A stretch of DNA of 64,000 bases from DASYQD01 sp963837455. Its GTDB lineage: Bacteria; Acidobacteriota; Thermoanaerobaculia; Multivoradales; JAIOJS01. This document shows positions 61,253 to 64,000 of this stretch, piece by piece (the first letter of the stretch is position 1; every line of letters begins with the position of its first letter). A program made the position numbers and the translations under genes. Where the stretch lies: positions 124,001 to 188,000 of the forward strand of contig CAWINM010000014.1 of the NCBI GenBank assembly GCA_963837455.1, in the 5' to 3' direction. The notes below the pieces were generated by a model. The model was not told the origin of the DNA. It did no database searches and saw only the letters and a list, made by a program, of their open reading frames with translations.

Positions 61253-62673
61253 CACCACGCCACCACGGCCGCCGCAGACGAACCCGTCGCCACCGTCGAG
61301 CGCTGCCGCGGTGCGAGCACGGCGGTGAAGTGCGGCAGCACCGCCGGGCGCTCCACGAACCCGAGCCCGCCGATCTGGTGGCGACGTGCGAACAGCTCGA
61401 CGATCCCCTCCACCACGTAGTCCATGTGGCTCTGAGTGTAAACGCGCCGGGGGATGGCCAGGCGCACGAGATCGAGGGCGGGCCACCGCCAGCCGCTGGT
61501 GGCGGGGTCCGGGATTCCCTTCATGACGTTGCCGATCTCGCAGGCACGGATGCCGAGCTCGACGTAGAGCGCCACCGCCAGCGACCAGCCGGGCAGCTCC
61601 TCGTCGGCGAGGTGCGGGCAGAAGGCGCGGCCGTCGAGGTAGATGGCATGGCCGCCGAAGGGGTGCACCACCGGCACGCCGGCGGCCGCCAGGTGCTCGC
61701 CGACGTACGCCACCGAGGCGATGCGGTAGCGCAGGTAGCTCTCGTCGAGCACCTCCTCGAGGCCGACGGCGAGGGCGTCGAGGTCGCGGCCGGCGAGCCC
61801 GCCGTAGGTGGGGAACCCCTCGGTGAGGATGAGCAGGTTGCGCACCCGCTCCGCCCAGTCCTCGGCGTCGAGCGAGATCACCCCGCCGATGTTGGCGAGG
61901 CCGTCCTTCTTCATGCTCATCAGCGCGCCGTCGCTGAGCGCGAACATGCGGCGGGCGATGCCGGCGGCGCTCTCGTCGCGATAGGCCGGCTCGCGCAGCT
62001 TGATCAGCCACGCGTTCTCGGCGAAGCGCGCGGCGTCGAGCAGCAGCGGCACGCCGTGGGCGTGGCAGAGGTCGCTCACCTGTTCGAGGTTGGCGAGGCT
62101 CACCGGCTGCCCGCCCACCGAGTTGTTGGTCACCGTCATCAGCACGAAGGGGACGTCTTCGCGCCGCCGCTCGAGCAGCGCGGCCAGCGCGGGGACGTCG
62201 AGGTTGCCCTTGAAGGGCGCCTCGGAGCGCGGATCGGCGGCTTCGGGAACCACCAGGTCGAGAGCCGTCGCCCCCGAGGCCTCGATGTTGGCGCGGGTGG
62301 TGTCGAAGTGGGTGTTGCCCGGCACCACCATCCCTGGACGCAGGACTGCCTGGCAGAGCAGCCGCTCGGCGGCGCGCCCCTGGTGGGTGGGGATGACGTG
62401 GCGGTGACCGAAGAGCCGCCGTACCGCCGCCTCGAAGCGGAAGAAGCTTGCGCTGCCGGCGTACGACTCGTCGGCCTGCATCATCGCCGCCCACTGCCGG
62501 GTGCTCATGGCGCCGGTGCCGGAGTCGGTGAGCAGGTCGATGAGGACGTCGTCGGCGCGCAGCCGAAAGGGGTTGTAGCCGGCGGCAGCGATGTGCCGCC
62601 GCCGCTCCTCGATGGTGGTCTGCGGCAGCGGCTCGACGGACTTGATGCGGAACGGCTCGATGATGGTGTGCAT
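61249..62673 (-). CDS. tnaA: Tryptophanase (beta-eliminating lyase)
   Basis: 474 residues, PLP enzyme of the tryptophanase/tyrosine phenol-lyase family. PLP lysine in ALMSMKKDGLANIGG; other motifs YNPFRLRADDVLIDLLTDSG, FGHRHVIPTHQGRAAERLL, TVTNNSVGGQPVSL and RLAIPRRVYTQSHMDYVVEG. In tyrosine phenol-lyases the 380s read SMERG with a substrate-binding Arg; here the aligned residues are ACEIG, as in tryptophanases (AVEIG). It should split tryptophan into indole, pyruvate and ammonia. ATG at 62673 has GAGGC upstream. No tnaB permease or tnaC leader is near; it heads an operon with the acyl-CoA synthetase. Confidence -1.
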   Translation of the reverse strand: MHTIIEPFRIKSVEPLPQTTIEERRRHIAAAGYNPFRLRADDVLIDLLTDSGTGAMSTRQWAAMMQADESYAGSASFFRFEAAVRRLFGHRHVIPTHQGRAAERLLCQAVLRPGMVVPGNTHFDTTRANIEASGATALDLVVPEAADPRSEAPFKGNLDVPALAALLERRREDVPFVLMTVTNNSVGGQPVSLANLEQVSDLCHAHGVPLLLDAARFAENAWLIKLREPAYRDESAAGIARRMFALSDGALMSMKKDGLANIGGVISLDAEDWAERVRNLLILTEGFPTYGGLAGRDLDALAVGLEEVLDESYLRYRIASVAYVGEHLAAAGVPVVHPFGGHAIYLDGRAFCPHLADEELPGWSLAVALYVELGIRACEIGNVMKGIPDPATSGWRWPALDLVRLAIPRRVYTQSHMDYVVEGIVELFARRHQIGGLGFVERPAVLPHFTAVLAPRQRSTVATGSSAAAVVAWW

Positions 62674-62845
62674 GGGCCTCCAGGCGCCCTCGAGAGGGAG
62701 GGCTCGCGACAATGATCCACGACCCCCGCCAGCGGCCCTCCTACCCGCCCGGGTGGCGAAGCGGTCACCTCCGGAGGTGGCGGCGGCGTCGCCAGAGCAC
62801 CGGCAACGGTCTTGCTTGCGCGTCCATCGAAGGAGGGGTGAGCGA

Positions 62846-62998
62846 ATGATTCGCAAGCTCAAGTCGGGTGAGTACCGTCTCTACTCGCGCAAAGTCGACC
62901 CCAGGACCGGCAAGCGCCGCAACCTCGGCACCTTCGCCACCCGCGAAGCGGCCGAGCGCCACGAGCGCCACGTGCAGCTCTTCAAGCGGCGCGGTTGA
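62846..62998 (+). CDS. Small basic conserved protein
   Basis: 50 residues, MIRKLKSGEYRLYSRKVDPR then TGKRRNLGTFATREAAERHE and RHVQLFKRRG. AGGAGGGGTGAGCG stands directly before the ATG at 62846, a very good ribosome binding site. The pattern 'GEYRLYSRK-DPRTGKRR-LGTFATREAAE' resembles the small N-terminal Arm DNA-binding domain of phage integrases, here as a free-standing protein. Short proteins like this occur in other bacteria with no known role. Nucleic-acid binding is inferred from the fold-like pattern and charge. Confidence -1.
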   Translation: MIRKLKSGEYRLYSRKVDPRTGKRRNLGTFATREAAERHERHVQLFKRRG

Positions 62999-63138
62999 GA
63001 CGCGGCGACGCCCGCCGTTGGTTCCGCCGGGTGGCGGCCGCTGGCGGGAGTGATCTCCCGCAGGGCTAGCGCGTTCGCCGGCCGCACCTGATCGCGGTCA
63101 TGTCCGGTCGTGGTCGCCGGCCGCTAGCCTCGATCTCG

Positions 63139-64000
63139 ATGCTCGCCGCCGCGCCGCCACCCATTGCGACCCGCCGCTCACTGCGACCCGAGTGGAACGA
63201 AGCGCTGGCGGCTGCCGCAGCGGCCGAGGCCGCCGACCCGCTGCTCGGGCTCTGCCTCTACGCCTCGCGCCTGCTCGGCGCCGACGACGAGCTGGTGCTC
63301 CACGGCGGCGGCAACACCTCGGTCAAGAGCGAGCTGCCGGACGCCGCCGGCCAGCCGCGACAGGTGCTGTGGGTCAAGGGGAGCGGCCGCGACCTCGCCG
63401 CCATCGACGCCCGCGGCTTCGCGCCGCTCGAGCTCGCGCCGCTGCGCCGGTTGCTCGAGCTGCCCGCCCTCGACGACGGCACCATGATGCGCGAGCTGCG
63501 ACGTGCCACGCTCGACCCAGCGGCGCCGGCGCCCTCGGTCGAGACGCTGGTGCATGCCGCCCTCCCCCACCGCTTCGTCCTGCACGCCCACCCCGATGGC
63601 CTGCTCGCCGCCACCTCGGTGCCGGCAGCCACCGGCGTCGCACGGCGGCTGTTTGGCGGCGACTTCGCGATCGTGCCCTGGGTGCTCCCCGGCTTCGCCC
63701 TCGCCCGTACCGTGGCGGAGCTGTGGCGGCGCCGGGGCCGCACGCCGCTGCGCGGCGTAGTGCTCCTCCACCACGGCATCCTCACCTTCGCCGACGACGC
63801 CGAGCAAGCCTGGCAGGCGCTCCACGACGCCGCGACGCGCGCCGCGAGCGGTCTGCCGCGGCCCCGGCCAAGGCCGCTCGCACCCGGGCTGCCGAGCTGG
63901 GGAACGCAGGAGGTGGCGACGCTGCGCCTCGAGCTGTCGCGGCTCGCCGGCGTGCCGCTGGTAGTGACCCTCGACGCCAGCGAGGAGGCGCGCCACTTCG
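63139..64000 (+). CDS. Class II aldolase/adducin-family protein, 3' partial
   Basis: 287 codons are present and the frame runs off the window. LVLHGGGNTSVKSE and VLWVKGSGRDLAAIDARGFA are the phosphate/substrate-binding start of class II aldolases as in RhaD-like bifunctional proteins; metal-binding His pairs are in LHAHPDG and VLLHHGILTFADD. This variant often continues into a short-chain dehydrogenase domain, which cannot be seen here. ATG at 63139 is preceded by TAGCCT (63125-63130) at leaderless spacing and by no ribosome binding site. Confidence -1.
   Translation, partial: MLAAAPPPIATRRSLRPEWNEALAAAAAAEAADPLLGLCLYASRLLGADDELVLHGGGNTSVKSELPDAAGQPRQVLWVKGSGRDLAAIDARGFAPLELAPLRRLLELPALDDGTMMRELRRATLDPAAPAPSVETLVHAALPHRFVLHAHPDGLLAATSVPAATGVARRLFGGDFAIVPWVLPGFALARTVAELWRRRGRTPLRGVVLLHHGILTFADDAEQAWQALHDAATRAASGLPRPRPRPLAPGLPSWGTQEVATLRLELSRLAGVPLVVTLDASEEARHF

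Overview
The window is about 64 kb of very GC-rich bacterial DNA. It carries a TIGR02999-type ECF sigma factor paired with a Ser/Thr kinase-TPR protein, a CadC-like winged-helix/TPR regulator, the tail of an ADOP/MacB-type permease, a secreted beta-helix protein with an 'FxDGFxSG' N-terminus, and a two-helix V/A-type ATP synthase. Together these suggest an Acidobacteriota-like organism, possibly class Thermoanaerobaculia. That placement rests on gene content only. No rRNA, tRNA or CRISPR was seen.

Layout. 1-2186 (+): two subunits of a group-4 hydrogenase-related (Ehr-type) complex whose large subunit lacks the nickel-ligand cysteines; both genes carry several frameshifts. 1842-7576 (-): two M1 aminopeptidase modules joined in one reading frame, the first module damaged. 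7640-9015 (+): a RimB-like protease and RimK. 9070-12772 (-): kinase-TPR protein and ECF sigma factor. 12862-13020 (+): permease remnant. 13097-14746 (-): beta-helix protein. 15274-16948 (+): DUF432 protein and MscS channel. 16951-20750: a patch of lower GC with broken genes, including a cut-off S41 protease tail, a truncated conserved protein, a frameshifted lipoprotein, and a secreted metalloprotease split by a 338-bp MITE-like insertion. 21001-24289: small secreted proteins and the CadC-like regulator.

24361-38436 is a potassium-uptake locus. It reads porin-like protein, small ORF, kdpF, kdpB, a second small membrane ORF, kdpA (frameshifted), kdpC, kdpD, kdpE on the minus strand. A degenerate vapBC, a second KdpD/KdpE-like pair (kinase frameshifted in a poly-C run) and kup follow. 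38447-46103 is stress-oriented: three tandem-UspA proteins (one fused to a CBS pair), an L,D-transpeptidase, a hydrolase-fold protein with no nucleophile, and a DksA-like protein with an incomplete zinc site.

46135-54495 (-) is a complete nine-gene V/A-type ATP synthase operon whose genes mostly overlap by a few bases. After it come a NarL-type regulator, a radical SAM protein with unusual cysteine spacing overlapping a protoporphyrinogen oxidase, an Hsp20, an ADP-forming acyl-CoA synthetase overlapping a tryptophanase, a 50-residue basic protein, and a class II aldolase that runs off the end.

Single-base frameshifts recur at 0-2 kb, 6.4-6.7 kb, 18.17 kb, 28.8 kb, 34.2 kb and 36.23 kb, two of them at C/G homopolymers. 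At least some may be assembly errors, so genes called broken here should be checked against reads.
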